Both the position numbers and the translations under genes were made by a program. Shown here in pieces: positions 10,881 through 22,092 of a stretch of DNA of 64,000 bases. A model generated the notes under the pieces. The model saw only the letters and a program-made list of their open reading frames with translations. It did no database searches and was not told where the DNA came from. The first letter of the stretch is position 1. Each line of letters begins with the position of its first letter. The stretch lies in NCBI GenBank assembly GCA_036924085.1, contig JAVGWX010000002.1, positions 153,207,571 to 153,271,570 of the forward strand. Reading direction: 5' to 3'. This DNA comes from Ariolimax columbianus. Its lineage: Eukaryota; Mollusca; Gastropoda; Stylommatophora; Arionidae.

Positions 10881-11756
10881 AGAGCAGCCACCTCACTGCG
10901 AACTGTTGAGACGCAAGCCCTTGATCATGAGATATGTCCGCACACCAGGCGAACATCTCCGTGCCATTACCAGGCTTGTCCCCTGGTTAAATGCACTCCT
11001 TCGAGAGGAATCGCAGGTCGCTGACAGTTGGTCTACGTGCTTGGCTGATAAGCCAATGGTGCGAATCTACCACCTGAGGGACTACGGGCAAACGCCTCTA
11101 AGCCAGAATCCCGCCCTAAATCTCAGCACCGCTTTGATGGGAGGCCACGACATGGTTGGGACCTGGGGCTCGCGTCTCAGCCCGGCCCCGTCGAGCCGCA
11201 GAAATGCACCTGGCCAAATGCACTCCTGCCTCGCTCTTTACCTCTGTCTGCTATCAGCCATCCAAATGGACGCAGAAGAGATGCAGTCCAGCGGACATTG
11301 CACCTGTGCCCTATTGTGACACGTCCCAGGTGGCGGGGAATGCTAGGCGTGCCATCACTGCAGATGAGCCGAGAAAATAAATGGAGCAAAGAGATACCTC
11401 ACTCACATGCATATGCTGCGTTTCTGGCAGGACGTGACGATCCTGAGACACAGTCACACTGGGCTGCCTCTCTTCCGGGATAGTAGAAACTAGTACATAG
11501 TCTATCATATCATTGCCAAACCCTATAGACACGAGTAGGGAAGACTCGTTAGTCCTGCAAGACAACTTCCCTAAGAGAGACAACTCTGGCCAAAAACAAC
11601 TGCTGCCTTGCAGATAGGCTGAGGACAGCCAAAGGCTAAGGAGGGCATCCCTACAGAAACGCCTGTTGAAATCGGATGCACTGAGCCACAGGCTTAACAA
11701 AATAAAACAGTGCAACGTAAATATCGCTGTAAACAGCGTAAGATGAAGAAGAAGAA
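10881..11756 (+). mobile_element. GAA-tailed non-LTR segment behind CR1
   Basis: This block starts right after the CR1 TTAAG tail and ends in a (GAA)n tail next to the right duplication. Near the 3' end is an inverted repeat CGCTGT-aa-ACAGCG (11,725-11,738), a likely RT recognition hairpin. Short words near the end (GAAATCGGATG, AAATATCGC) recur in the element ending at 33,069. I recognise no protein domain, so it is either the 3' UTR of a GAA-tailed LINE or a SINE using such a 3' end. Confidence 0.75.
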
Positions 11757-11767
11757 GATTCAAACCT
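11757..11767. repeat. Target-site duplication, right (GATTCAAACCT)
   Basis: Partner of 7253-7263, followed directly by RTE-A sequence. Confidence 0.9.
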
Positions 11768-12880
11768 TTTCTCTATCCTTAATAGGATTTGCAAGAGTAT
11801 CTTGCTAGCGTGGCTGATTAGCGCGATAGTTCGGTAGTTTGTGCACAGCTTTAGGTTGTCTTTTTTGGTGAGGGGAATATAAATTGATTTCGTCCATGGT
11901 TCTGGTCAACTCTGCTGTGCCATATCTGATTACACAGCTTGTGATAGACTCGAGCAGTTGCCTCCCCTCCTGCTTGGATATCGTCACATCCTGGGGACTT
12001 TCCCTTGTTCGGGCTTTTGATTGCTGAATGTACTTCCTCCAGTGTTGGTTCACGTTCTTTCTCATCCTTTGGTAGGATCAAGTGCCATCTCATCTATTCA
12101 GTATGTCATTGGTTTCTGTTAATGGGTTATCTTTTTTGTCATTGATTAATTCCTGTGTCGGTGTTCCAATTGCATCTATCTCAGAGACTTCTCTCTCGGG
12201 ACTACGAGACTTTCTCTCTCGGGACTACGAGACTATCTCTCTCGGGACTACGAGACTATCTCATCTCTCCCTGCATTGTTACGGTAGATTGTCTATGTCT
12301 TTACAAGTGTCCACTATGAATCTTCTTTTATCTTTTCGTATCTCTCTTCCAACTTTTCTTGCACAGTCTTTATATGCTGTGTTAGTCCCCTGACTACCAA
12401 TTTGTTTTAATTGTTTCCTTTCTTCAATGAGTTTCTGTGTTTCATCTGATATATAGCTCTGTTTCTTGTGCGACATCCTCGTAATCATTTCGTTCGCTGT
12501 CGAGATTAAAATATCACTGCATTCGATGTCATCTCTTCGTGTGCCGCAAGCAACACCTCAAATTTGTTTTCTACTTTGATGATGTATGCAGTAGGTATTG
12601 CTGTTACATTGAAGCAAATTGGCTGGAAACCTTTGTTTTAATCCTACGTAGTTTTGTTTTGAAAACTGCAAACAGTAGTAATTCGTAGTCCGCATCGCAG
12701 TTCGCGCCTGGCAACGTTTGCCAGCACATTTGACCGCCATCTTTGTTGTGCCAGGATGTAATCTTTATGATTTCTGCCATGTCAATTTTCGTGTTTTTAC
12801 TATAACCGTAGGTTTTTATATTGACCCAACTCCTTCCTAACAATCTTAAAAACACTTGTTTGTGAAGCAATCCAAATATG
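11768..12880 (-). pseudogene. RTE-A LINE, copy 1, fragment 3 (endonuclease end to RT start)
   Basis: Read on the minus strand, this is the upstream half of RTE-A. Near 12,673-12,711 is PGANCDADYELL, matching the endonuclease C-terminal PGADC-SDHELL motif of RTE elements. Then come the linker SHKKQSYISDETQKLIEERK (12,420-12,480), a GKSPGCDDI-type RT0 motif broken by frameshifts near 12,000, and a region matching 43,080-43,780. Several stops and a small internal triplication (12,190-12,260) make it a pseudogene. It joins 7210-7263 and 4346-4418 as one copy split by two insertions. Confidence 0.85.
12190..12260. repeat. Small triplication inside RTE-A
   Basis: Three near-identical units of about 23 bp with core CTCGGGACTACGAGACT. 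The sister copy at 43.55 kb has no such units, so this is a local expansion within a LINE. Confidence 0.85.
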
Positions 12881-14925
12881 AAATGCCAAGGATTCTTCGC
12901 AACTATCTCATTTCCATTGCGCACATTTTACGTTTTAGGGTAGCAGACACGTAGAGGTATACCGAGTTAACTATTGGAAACGTTAAAGTCAGCTTCGATT
13001 TAAGGCTAATGTTCTTGTCTTTCCAGAATATTGTCAGGGCTACCATGGCCATGTTCTTGACTGACTCTCCGCTCTAGACCCCTCCACATTCATATCTGCT
13101 CCAAAATAATAGAACCGCACAACACTTTCCAGAGGTTCACTTTTACCATAATCTTACTCTTTTGTATGTATTTATGTATATTGCGAAAGAAAAATCAATC
13201 TTTTTTTTATTTTACGTGTTTGTCTCACTAGTTTCTACTGTTGGAGACGCGCCTATTCCACCCCAGACCGTATTCAATTGGCGATATTAAGATGCATAGA
13301 CCAGTGCTTAGATGCATGTGTGCGTTTGTATGTACCTATGCTAGGTTTGTGCGCTCTCAGAAGCCAGCCCGACCAAAGTGCAATGCAAGGGTCTCACCCT
13401 GAGGATGCGTGTGAAAGCTGTGCAAGAATGTTATTGTAGGACAGAGTCAAATGAAGTCAAAATGAGTGAGGTGTTTTTAAGATATAGACTATCAAACAGG
13501 CCTAATGTCAGTCCCCAAAACATGAAGAAAATTTTTGTATAATGGCTGCCAGTTACTTGTTTCAAATTAGGGAAACACATTGTAAAAGTTGATTAAGCTT
13601 GAGTTTAATCAAAATTTAAAAATGGGTGTGGTCAGATACCTCACCGAGACAAGAATACAAACAAAACCTACGTTACGAACAATAGGCCTTCATCAGGGAC
13701 AATACTGAACTAACAAATCTACTGGTTGGGCCAGATGCTTGACTGAATTTAGTTTCAAATTATTACTCCCCTAGAATTTTGTTATCACAACAAACGAGGG
13801 GTTTTCAAGCTCCCTTAAGCAGTCATTGGTTACAGTAAGGGGACAGAAATGTGACTACATCGGAAACAAGCTGTCGAGATCGGTGACTATTGCTGAGCTG
13901 GTTACGGTAATATAATAGCAAAGGACAGAACAGCTTTTGATCGAATACTCTTAAAAGTCTGGGAACGTCGAAGAATCGGCATACGACTAAGCTGAAGGAA
14001 TAAAGTGCCGCCATTCTCCCCGCCCTGCTCTAGGAATCTGAGAGCTGGCCTGTCTACGCTGGAAGCTAAATCTTGTGACGTGTCCGAGACGCATACTGCA
14101 TATTCGCTGGTAGTATCATATCACAGATAGTGAATGGATATCCACATCCTACATGTCAGGTATAAATGCACTTTTGCAAAAAGCCCAACTAAATGGGCTT
14201 GGTGACCTTGTTCAAATGGCAAGCGAAAGGTTTCCAAAGAGGCTCCGGGATAGTGAAGGTGAACGATTACAGGGACAGTCTGAAGAAGCTGCAAAAAACG
14301 TGCACAGCGGAGCAAAACCTGACAATCGTTCAGCCTGGACGGTTGCGGTAAAAGAACGGGACTTCGATCAGCGAGGAGCTCCGTGTTCTGGCAGTCCAGG
14401 ATAAACGCGCAATCGGGAAGTCTAGAGCAGATGAGATACCAGTGGCATCTGCGGACAATGTTTGGCAGTAGTGTCATAGAACTTTCACATTGACTTGATC
14501 AGTCACGAGCGCACCCACATACTCAAGGCTGCAGTTTGAGGTGAGATGATGGGGGTGGTCTTCACAGACGACGATGGACGAGTTTATTATTATTGTTATT
14601 AGTGGTCTGCTGATATTGTTACCGCGATGTGAACCAGGACTGACATTACTGCCCCCGCTACCATGTGAGAAAACTCTTCACCAGAAAGACTTAGGGAGTA
14701 AATCATAAGCAAAAAAAAAGCTAGTGTCTTTAAGGATGTCTAGTGGTAGCTTCATCATTATTCTGATAACACCATCAGGACTGGTCTGCTTAAGTATATG
14801 AAGCCTGGACTTGACTATGCGATTGAAACTATGGGCTGGTTCAGCGGTTAGGACTGGTAGTTACACCAAAGTGACGTGGAACGCAGAGAGCATGGCAAGA
14901 CACTCAAAACGTAATGGCCATCCGC
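12881..14925. other. Non-coding, nothing recognised
   Basis: No gene, LINE motif or tandem array was seen. Short frames around 14,121-14,477 exist on both strands but show no family motif. A word near 13,660 (AACAAAACCTACGTTACGAA) resembles one at 45,492 (CGAAACCTATGTTACG), hinting at an old interspersed repeat. Confidence 0.5.
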
Positions 14926-15236
14926 TGCACCATGTCTGTTTCCAGCCATCATGACCAAGTCTTACCACTGCACCATGTCTGTTTCATCGTGACCAAGTCT
15001 TACCACTGCACCATGTCTGTTTCATCGTGACCAAGTCTTACCACTGCACCATGTCTGTTTCATCGTGACCAAGTCTTACCACTGCACCGTGTCTGTTTCA
15101 TCGTGACCAAGTCTTACCACTGCATCATGTCTGTTTCATCGTGACCAAGTCTTACCACTGCACCATGTCTGTTTCATCGTGACCAAGTCTTACCACTGCA
15201 CCGTGTCTGTTTCATCGTGACCAAGTCTTACCACTG
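14926..15236. repeat. 38-bp minisatellite, about 8 copies
   Basis: Core GTCTGTTTCATCGTGACCAA repeated with a 38-bp period. The first unit is slightly longer, and others vary by A/G in CACCRTG. The array has no reading frame of interest. Confidence 0.93.
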
Positions 15237-17841
15237 GGCCCAGATAGTTCAGGGTAATATAATTTTGATGACGACCAGCGAAACTCTTTCTGGCTAAAAT
15301 AAAAATGCAGCGCAAGTCGCCATTACCCAAACTAGAAATTCTATACGATTAAAGTGTGAAGGGTGCCTATCTGAAGCACCTACGACCATGCTCTGGAATT
15401 ACTTTGTCAATGTAAACTTTTTCCTGCGTTTTTTTGACAAGAAACAATTCAGGTTTTAGGTGCATTTCCATAAATTGAATTTGCTCTTCGTTGTCCAAAG
15501 TTTGATCTCGTCTTATGCCCGGACCTTGTATTCCAGTGTCACTGCATTGAGAAAAAAAGGGGGGGGGGAAGCAGACACTGTTCATTATCAGTCACACTAG
15601 AGTGTCTACCTCATAACGGAAGCGCAGTATTCTCAATCCACTCACTATGTGACCATCTCCGAAATGAAATCCCCGATTGCCGGTAGATTTGGAAACAAAC
15701 GTGAGCTCACTATTCTTACCACAGTCTACTACCTCCATCGGTCGTTGCCATTTACTTCTTGGCACAATTCTTTGTATAGTTCTATCCGTAGATTCTCATT
15801 TCTTTTCATAAGTATGATGTGCATTTATCAATTTTTCATCTATGTACATACTATCGTAATTTTCTTTACGCATTTCTCTAATTTCCCGTACCGTAAGTAC
15901 AATTTTACTTCTAATTGAAACTAATTCAGTCTTTTCACAAATTATATTTCTGCTGCCTATATGCTTGCAGAATGTGAGGCCAGAACCCCTGACAGTTTTC
16001 TATAATGTCGTTTTTGAGATGTTAATGTCGTTTTTTCTCATTGCAATTTTCATATTTCCTTAGGATCAATGTTTACTTAGAATCCAAAATTCTTTACATT
16101 TCCCGTTTAATAACTTCTTTGTCAAAGCTATCAAATTCATTTAGTCTTCCTCGCTCCCCGATTGTGTTTGTAGAAAGGCTGTCATGGTCTAGTATCCATC
16201 ACAAGAATGGCCTGTCGCTAATACACAGGACATGCACTGCACTTTTTTTTTCTGTGTTTGAATTATGATGACACAAACTCCCACGTTTAGCTCACATGAA
16301 AAATAATGATGCAATTTTATTGTTATATTTTTGAGAGCGACGAATTTAATCTTCAGTGCCATCTAAACAATAAAGGCGCTGTACATCTCTGTTATGTCTT
16401 TGCAAATTAACAAAAGAATTATGATAAAGGTGTGTCAGTCATGTGACATAAGTGGGATTAAGTGGAGGTGGTCCCCGAACCCACATGGCCACAGAAAACT
16501 AATGGTATAATTATGGAATTTAATATTTAGCTGGACGGTAGGCAAACAGATGGGGAAAAAAAGTTCACATCACAGAATTCTGTCAGAGTAACCTCTGATA
16601 TTGAGCATTTTTTTTTAAACAAAGCCGGTCTACATTTTCATTGCCTAAATATCAGGTCGTGGGAAGGCTATATGGTCAGTTTTACTTTAATTATAATCCA
16701 TATTTTTGTGTGATACCGTGTAAGACGGTTGTTTCATTAGTGTGTGGAGTTATAATTCAGAGGGATAGTTCCTAAGAGTGTTAGTAAGATGAGTGGCAAG
16801 AATTCGGTGAGGGATTAGATCCGCCCATGCTGCATTATCTAGATGGCAAAAAAAGATTAGTAGGGGGTTTGAGATAGCTATGATTTGGTGACAAGTTGTC
16901 AAAAGAAGTTGATAGAGATTTAAGGCCGCTCATGTGGCAGTGTCCTGAGGACATGGGAAGATCGGCAGGGGCTCAAGAAATCGGGAGCTAAACATATTGA
17001 CAGGCGGTGCAGGTCAAGTGGTGAGACGAGCAACGAACTGCTTAACGAGTGGTAACAGAAGTACCTCGTGAAAGCCATGTTGGATAGAAGGATCTTATGG
17101 GCGAATAAACACGAGACAGTGCAGACAGAGCTGGCCGGGAAGTGTTCCACTGAGTTCCGTAGGTATTACACATTATTATCAGATGAAAAGGACAGTGAAC
17201 TGACACAATGGAATGCAAGATTAGTGATACAAACATATCTGTGGATTTCACAGGTTCTGCTAGAAAGGACATAAATGTGTAATAGAGACACATAAAGAAC
17301 TGTCCCCTAGACTGCATTGAAACTGTCCCTGTCAAAAGCAGAAACGATGTAAGAGGGACACAAGGGACTGCGTCCCAAAGGTATATGGTTCCATGGCGGA
17401 GAATAGACGGACGGAAGCTGCCAGACCGTTTGAGACCAGTAACACCAGCGAAGAAGGACCACATCTCAAGATGTTAATTTAGTCTTTAGTTGCTTTTGTT
17501 AGAGATAACAGGGGCAATGCCCCTATGGTGTGACTGGGTATAGATCCAGCGATTCCATCGAGTTAAGTTATACAAATCTTTGATTAGAAAATCTAGTCAT
17601 AGATTAGAAGATAAATGACGTGTAGAAGCAAATTATACAATAAATTTAACTATGTTTTATAAATGAAAGAATCAGTTTTCAGTGTTCATTCGTTGTCATG
17701 TGAAAATTGAAATAATTAAGGTAAGAGAGATAAGTCACAAAGCGACACGGTATATTCATTTGGTGGAATCTTCTGCACTGACGTAGTACCCTAACTTCGT
17801 GGCACATCTCGATACTTCAATGTAATTCTAGTGAACATTTT
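15237..17841. other. Non-coding, nothing recognised
   Basis: Mostly AT-rich sequence with homopolymer runs (such as A/G runs near 15,552-15,568 and T-runs near 16,610). No frame with a known domain, no tRNA-like boxes and no tandem array were found. Confidence 0.5.
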
Positions 17842-18039
17842 CGATTTTCCGTAAAAACACGTGCAGTATGAAAGACATTTTCGATTTTCCGTAAAAACAC
17901 GTGCAATATGAAAGACATTTTTGATTTTCCGTAAAAACACGTGCAGTATGAAAGACATTTTCAATTTTCCGTAAAAACACGTGCAGTATGAAAGACATTT
18001 TCGATTTTCTGTAAAAACACGTGCAGTATGAAAGACATT
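17842..18039. repeat. 40-bp minisatellite, 5 copies
   Basis: Core TTTTCCGTAAAAACACGTGC with a 40-bp period; units differ by single bases. Each unit carries a CACGTG palindrome (E-box-like), probably by chance. Confidence 0.93.
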
Positions 18040-19256
18040 ATCTACGCACCTCCATGGGTTACTCTAGAACCCTCGAAATGCTGCCCGGTGAAGAGAAACA
18101 ATTTTTAAAAAATGTGCCGCAAATATACCCCTGGCCAAAATGAACCCTAATTACTTCACATGGCTGAAAGAATGCGAGAAAACGTTGACCTTGCAATAAC
18201 AACAAACATATTTTCATCAATATATCTCATAATTGGTGAGACATGCTATTTTCAGGATCTTTACACATTTCTGAACGCACTGTGAAACAAAATATACGAT
18301 TTTATCATTATAAATTGCATATAGCGGCCAAATCGGTATATACTATTCATTCATTATTCGTTTCCTCGGATTACTCCATGCGAAGCATAGAAACACCATT
18401 TACAACTGGTCTTCTTACAGTAAGACTGTTCGAGAACTTTCAGTGATGATATTATTATCAATTGTTTTACATGATGATGAGGTTGCTAGCCCCACGCACA
18501 ATCTTTTCTAGCTACAATATTTTTGGAAGGTAACTTGTTTTCTCTCCCGTCTTTCCCCTAAACCAATCCATAAGCATAAACCATCGCAAAACTGAATATG
18601 ACCATCTTTTCTACGCTTCTATCTTTATTTGTCTTTACTTATTTATAAAATAAAAATATATCGACCTGCCCTACCATTAACCCGAAATAGAATGTCCTAT
18701 AATTGCCACCAGCTGTCACATACGTGCGATGGAAACGCAAGGAACATTATTTGGGGTGAATTAAGATACATGTACGTGGATTGTCGATATTTAGCTAGTG
18801 TATTCAATTTCATCACGAATTTATTGAATGGTTATACTTTCCATAGAGACACGACATTGGTGTTTCATGAACCTTGAACGCAAGTAAGTTTGCCCTGTGA
18901 CAACTGCTTCGTCACGACCACCCCTCTCGCTTAGGTATGTAACAGTGGCCATGTTCTTTCCACCACAGACACCACTGAAGTGGTAGAGTTTATTGGCCGT
19001 ACATTAATGCCATCATGAATTTTTTCACATAGTTATCCATTTCTTGTTTGCATGCATCATTGACACTGCCGCTCCAGATCCACAATCCCAACGCACCAGG
19101 CTCGAATCTCGTCCGTGCCCATTGTCTGGCACGATTTATTTTTCTCGGTGCGATCGCTCCTTCACGTCCAGAAAGTAATGGCAACCTACCTGCCAAAAAA
19201 CATGTAACAGCCAAATTGGTTAACGCTTGTCAGAAGCGACGTTTTGTAAAGGATAT
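18040..19256. other. Non-coding with SINE-like words
   Basis: No gene was seen. The word GATGAGGTTGCTAGCCCCAC (18,475-18,494) recurs elsewhere in the window in both orientations (see findings). At about 19,055-19,135 a B-box-like GGCTCGAATCTCG (19,101-19,113) lies in sequence that could be a decayed tRNA-derived SINE. The A box is not clear. Confidence 0.4.
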
Positions 19257-19600
19257 GCTACTTATTGAAGGACATGTTACTTATTGAGGGACATGTTACT
19301 TATTGAAGGATATGCTACTTATTGAAGGACATGCTACTTGAAGGACATGTTACTTATTGAAGGACATGTTACGTATTGAAGGACATGCTACTTGAAGGAC
19401 ATGCTACTTATTGAAGGACATGTTACGTATTGAAGGACATGTTACTTATTGAAGGACATGTTACTTATTGAAGGACATGTTACTTATTGAAGGACATGTT
19501 ACGTATTGAAGGACATGTTACTTATTGAAGGACATGTTACGTATTGAAGGACATGTTACTTATTGAAGGACATGTTACTTATTGAAGGACATGTTACTTA
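19257..19600. repeat. 19-bp minisatellite
   Basis: Core TTGAAGGACATGTTACTTA repeated about 17 times, with shorter units lacking TTA-TT and C/T and T/G variants (TTACTTA versus TTACGTA). Confidence 0.93.
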
Positions 19601-20194
19601 ATAAGATCAGCTTTCAGGGAATCCTGAGTTTATGTGTTTGCAGCTCGGTATCTCTAGCAATGATTTTTACATGATCAGGATGCCATCCCCATGTGAAACC
19701 TTTTCTAGTCGCCTGTCTCGACCTGCCAGGAAGGAAATTCAAAAATTGGACGATGAAGCATTTGGCTACCATTAGGAGAACCATAGTTAATCCCTACCTT
19801 TACCCATAATTGGTTGAATTTCTTCACTTTGACATCCAGAACAATGGACAGAACTAGCACAACGCCAACAACGGGGAGACGGCCGTCGCTAAGCCAAGCG
19901 TAAATAAGGTGGCCATCGCACTCTTGAGACACAACTTTGGATTGGCTTTCGTTTGGTGATATAACCCTAAAGCAAATATTACGCGTAAAACACGGAACCG
20001 CTACTACGATAAGGCTAGGTTTTATGCGGCTGGTGGAAGCTCGAAATATTAGTCAGTTGAGAACGCTAAGTTGGTGTGAATGGTTTGCCGGTTTGATTTG
20101 GTTCCAAGTAAATCACAAAAGTTCTTCGTATAAATTTACTTGTGCAAGGAAGGACTTTCCGATTTAAGGTTCGTTTGCTTTTTTTAAGCTTACT
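19601..20194. other. Non-coding, nothing recognised
   Basis: No coding frame with a recognisable domain and no repeat structure was seen. Confidence 0.45.
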
Positions 20195-20459
20195 ACTTAT
20201 TCTCAAACATTTTTAGACCTGAGGCTGAGGCAATAGGAATAGCGGAAAACAAGGACCATAACAGAGACAAGATAGATTTCCCTAAATATTCGCTTTTAAT
20301 AATAATGACCATAACAAATAATACAAACAATGAATTGACCATGAACAACCTGCCCGAGGCACTCATAAATTCCAGCTGCAATTTCAAGAAAGTGAAAATT
20401 CAGTGGAATCCTGTACACTGTAAACGTGGAAATGAGGAGACGGCTACTAAGACGACATA
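20195..20459 (+). pseudogene. RNase H fragment of a GAA-type LINE
   Basis: The translation shows FRPEAEAIGIA near the start and FKKVKIQWNPVHCKRGNEET near the end. These match FRAEAEALRAA and VVVQWVPSHCNIQGNEEAD of the intact LINE at 6.5-6.75 kb. The middle is degenerate. It ends against a second copy starting at about 20,460. Confidence 0.65.
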
Positions 20460-21884
20460 ATTTGGTAGAGTTAGCCAAAACATAGATGAGAGAAGACCCT
20501 ATGAGCGCTATATCAACATCAAAGCCCATCCTTACTGTTCGCAAACCCATTTGGAAGCAGCAGGTCTTTCCAGAGGAGATAGCAAATATACCAGGTATCG
20601 AAAGCAAGAAGTGTCAAACTGAATAGTAAACAAGATCATGACCTTGAGATACATAGGGAAGAACTACCCAAGCACTGACTGGACCCACGCATACACTGAC
20701 TGGGCCTATGCACACATTGACTGGACCCATGCATACACAACAGAAAATTGAGGCTGATGGGTATTTCTGAGCTTAACAAACGGAAGAAAGGCAACGGGAA
20801 AATTCTTAAGTAATTTCAGAGTAGAGGCATTGACAGCAGCAGTAGAAGCCATGCTGACAGCAGAGGCATTGACAGCAGCAGTACCAGTAGAATCTATGCT
20901 GACAGAGAGTAGAGGCATTGACAGCAGCAGTAGAATCTATGCTGACAGAGAGTAGAGGCATTGACAGCAGCAGTAGAATCTATGCTGACAGAGAGTAGAG
21001 GCATTGACAGCAGCAGTAGAAGCTATGCTGACAAAGAGCAGAGGCTTTGACAGCAGCATTAGAATCTATGCTGACAGAGAGTAGAGGTATTGACAGCAGC
21101 AGTAGAAGCCATGCTGACAGCAGAAGCATTGACAGCAGCAGTAGAATCTATGCTGACAGAGAGTAGAGGCATTGACAACAGCAGTAGAAGCCATACTGAC
21201 ACCAGCAGCAGTAGAAGCTATGCTGACAGAAAGCAGAGGCATTGACAGCAGCAGTAGAATCTATGCTGACAGAGAGTAGAGGCATTGACAGCAGCAGTAG
21301 AATCTATGCTGACAGAGAGTAGAGGCATTGGCAGCAGCAGTAGAATCTATGCTGACAGACGAAAGCAATGAAAGTCATGTAGATTTTTTAAAAACAGATG
21401 CCCTGTCCGTGGTTACAAATATCCAGAGAAACGCATACCTGAATGATCTAAGATCAGTACTCTGTCGACTATTCCAGCATAGTCCAAACTCATACGAGTC
21501 GAAGCCTAGTGGGTCCCATCCTTACGAATAGTTCAAATGGTGTATTAGGGCCAGATCCATGGACAAATGGGAAACAGAGGAAAGATGCTTATTACCAGTT
21601 GATCAGAAGAGAGCAGATGGTGGTCTTGAGACTCTGCATAGACCACAACTGACTGAGATATCATCTATTCAATAAACTGAAGATATGTGCTACTGATGAA
21701 TGCACCTGTGGTACAGGGAAAATGACCCCTAAAAATCTGCTGCAAAAATTGCCCGACATACGAGGACCTGAGAAACACACGTGGTCAACACCAGACAAGT
21801 TGTATGGCAGTGTCGACAGCCACTGCTTTCTTTGAACTCATTGAAGTCGACGTCTGACAACGTGCGAAGAAGAAGAAAAATGAA
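20460..21884 (+). pseudogene. GAA-tailed LINE copy, decayed, with internal minisatellite
   Basis: The order of motifs follows the intact LINE from its linker to the tail: LVELAKT, a MREDPMSAISTSKPILTVRK-like stretch (20,485-20,550), IPGIESKKCQTE, a DWTHAYTD-like word, FRVEALTAAVEAMLT (RNase H), then after the array DESNESHVDFLKTDALSVVT (from 21,358), a C-terminal CTDECTCGTGKMTPKNLLQK and a tail GAAGAAGAAG at 21,871. Many stops and shifts are present. A 530-bp tandem array interrupts RNase H. Confidence 0.8.
20825..21357. repeat. Minisatellite grown from RNase H coding sequence
   Basis: Units of roughly 40-48 bp with cores GCATTGACAGCAGCAGTAGA and TCTATGCTGACAGAGAGTAG, about 12 copies. The unit is recognisably the LINE codons for EALTAAVE-MLT, so the array arose by repeated duplication of the RNase H segment just after FRVEA. 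Confidence 0.9.
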
Positions 21885-22092
21885 GCAGCTAGACTAGCCA
21901 CAGAGGGAGGAAACAAAACATAAACTGAAGACCTGCCTACACATTAAGACAAGCCAATGATTACAGCATACTTCAAGGACAGAGATCACCTAATATCTGA
22001 GACAGCAGAAGCATAGCCCTCCGCTCCAACAAGAGATCAAGTTACAACATACTCATATACGGCAAGATAAATCCAGGCATGCCTAGACCTAG
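21885..22092 (+). pseudogene. LINE RNase H C-terminal fragment (tentative)
   Basis: Directly behind the GAA tail the translation reads EAARLATEGGNKT, like the GNEEADRLAKEG end of LINE RNase H. The rest is not recognised. It ends where a CR1 copy begins. Confidence 0.4.

Noticed and set aside
10906..11319. Frame of 137 codons
   Set aside because: Inside the GAA-tailed segment; no recognised domain and no codon signal; other frames are equally long.
14121..14477. Opposed frames of 83 and 118 codons
   Set aside because: Neither shows family motifs; no splice signals could be tied to them.
14926..15236. Possible CRISPR-like array (38-bp repeats)
   Set aside because: No unique spacers and no cas genes.
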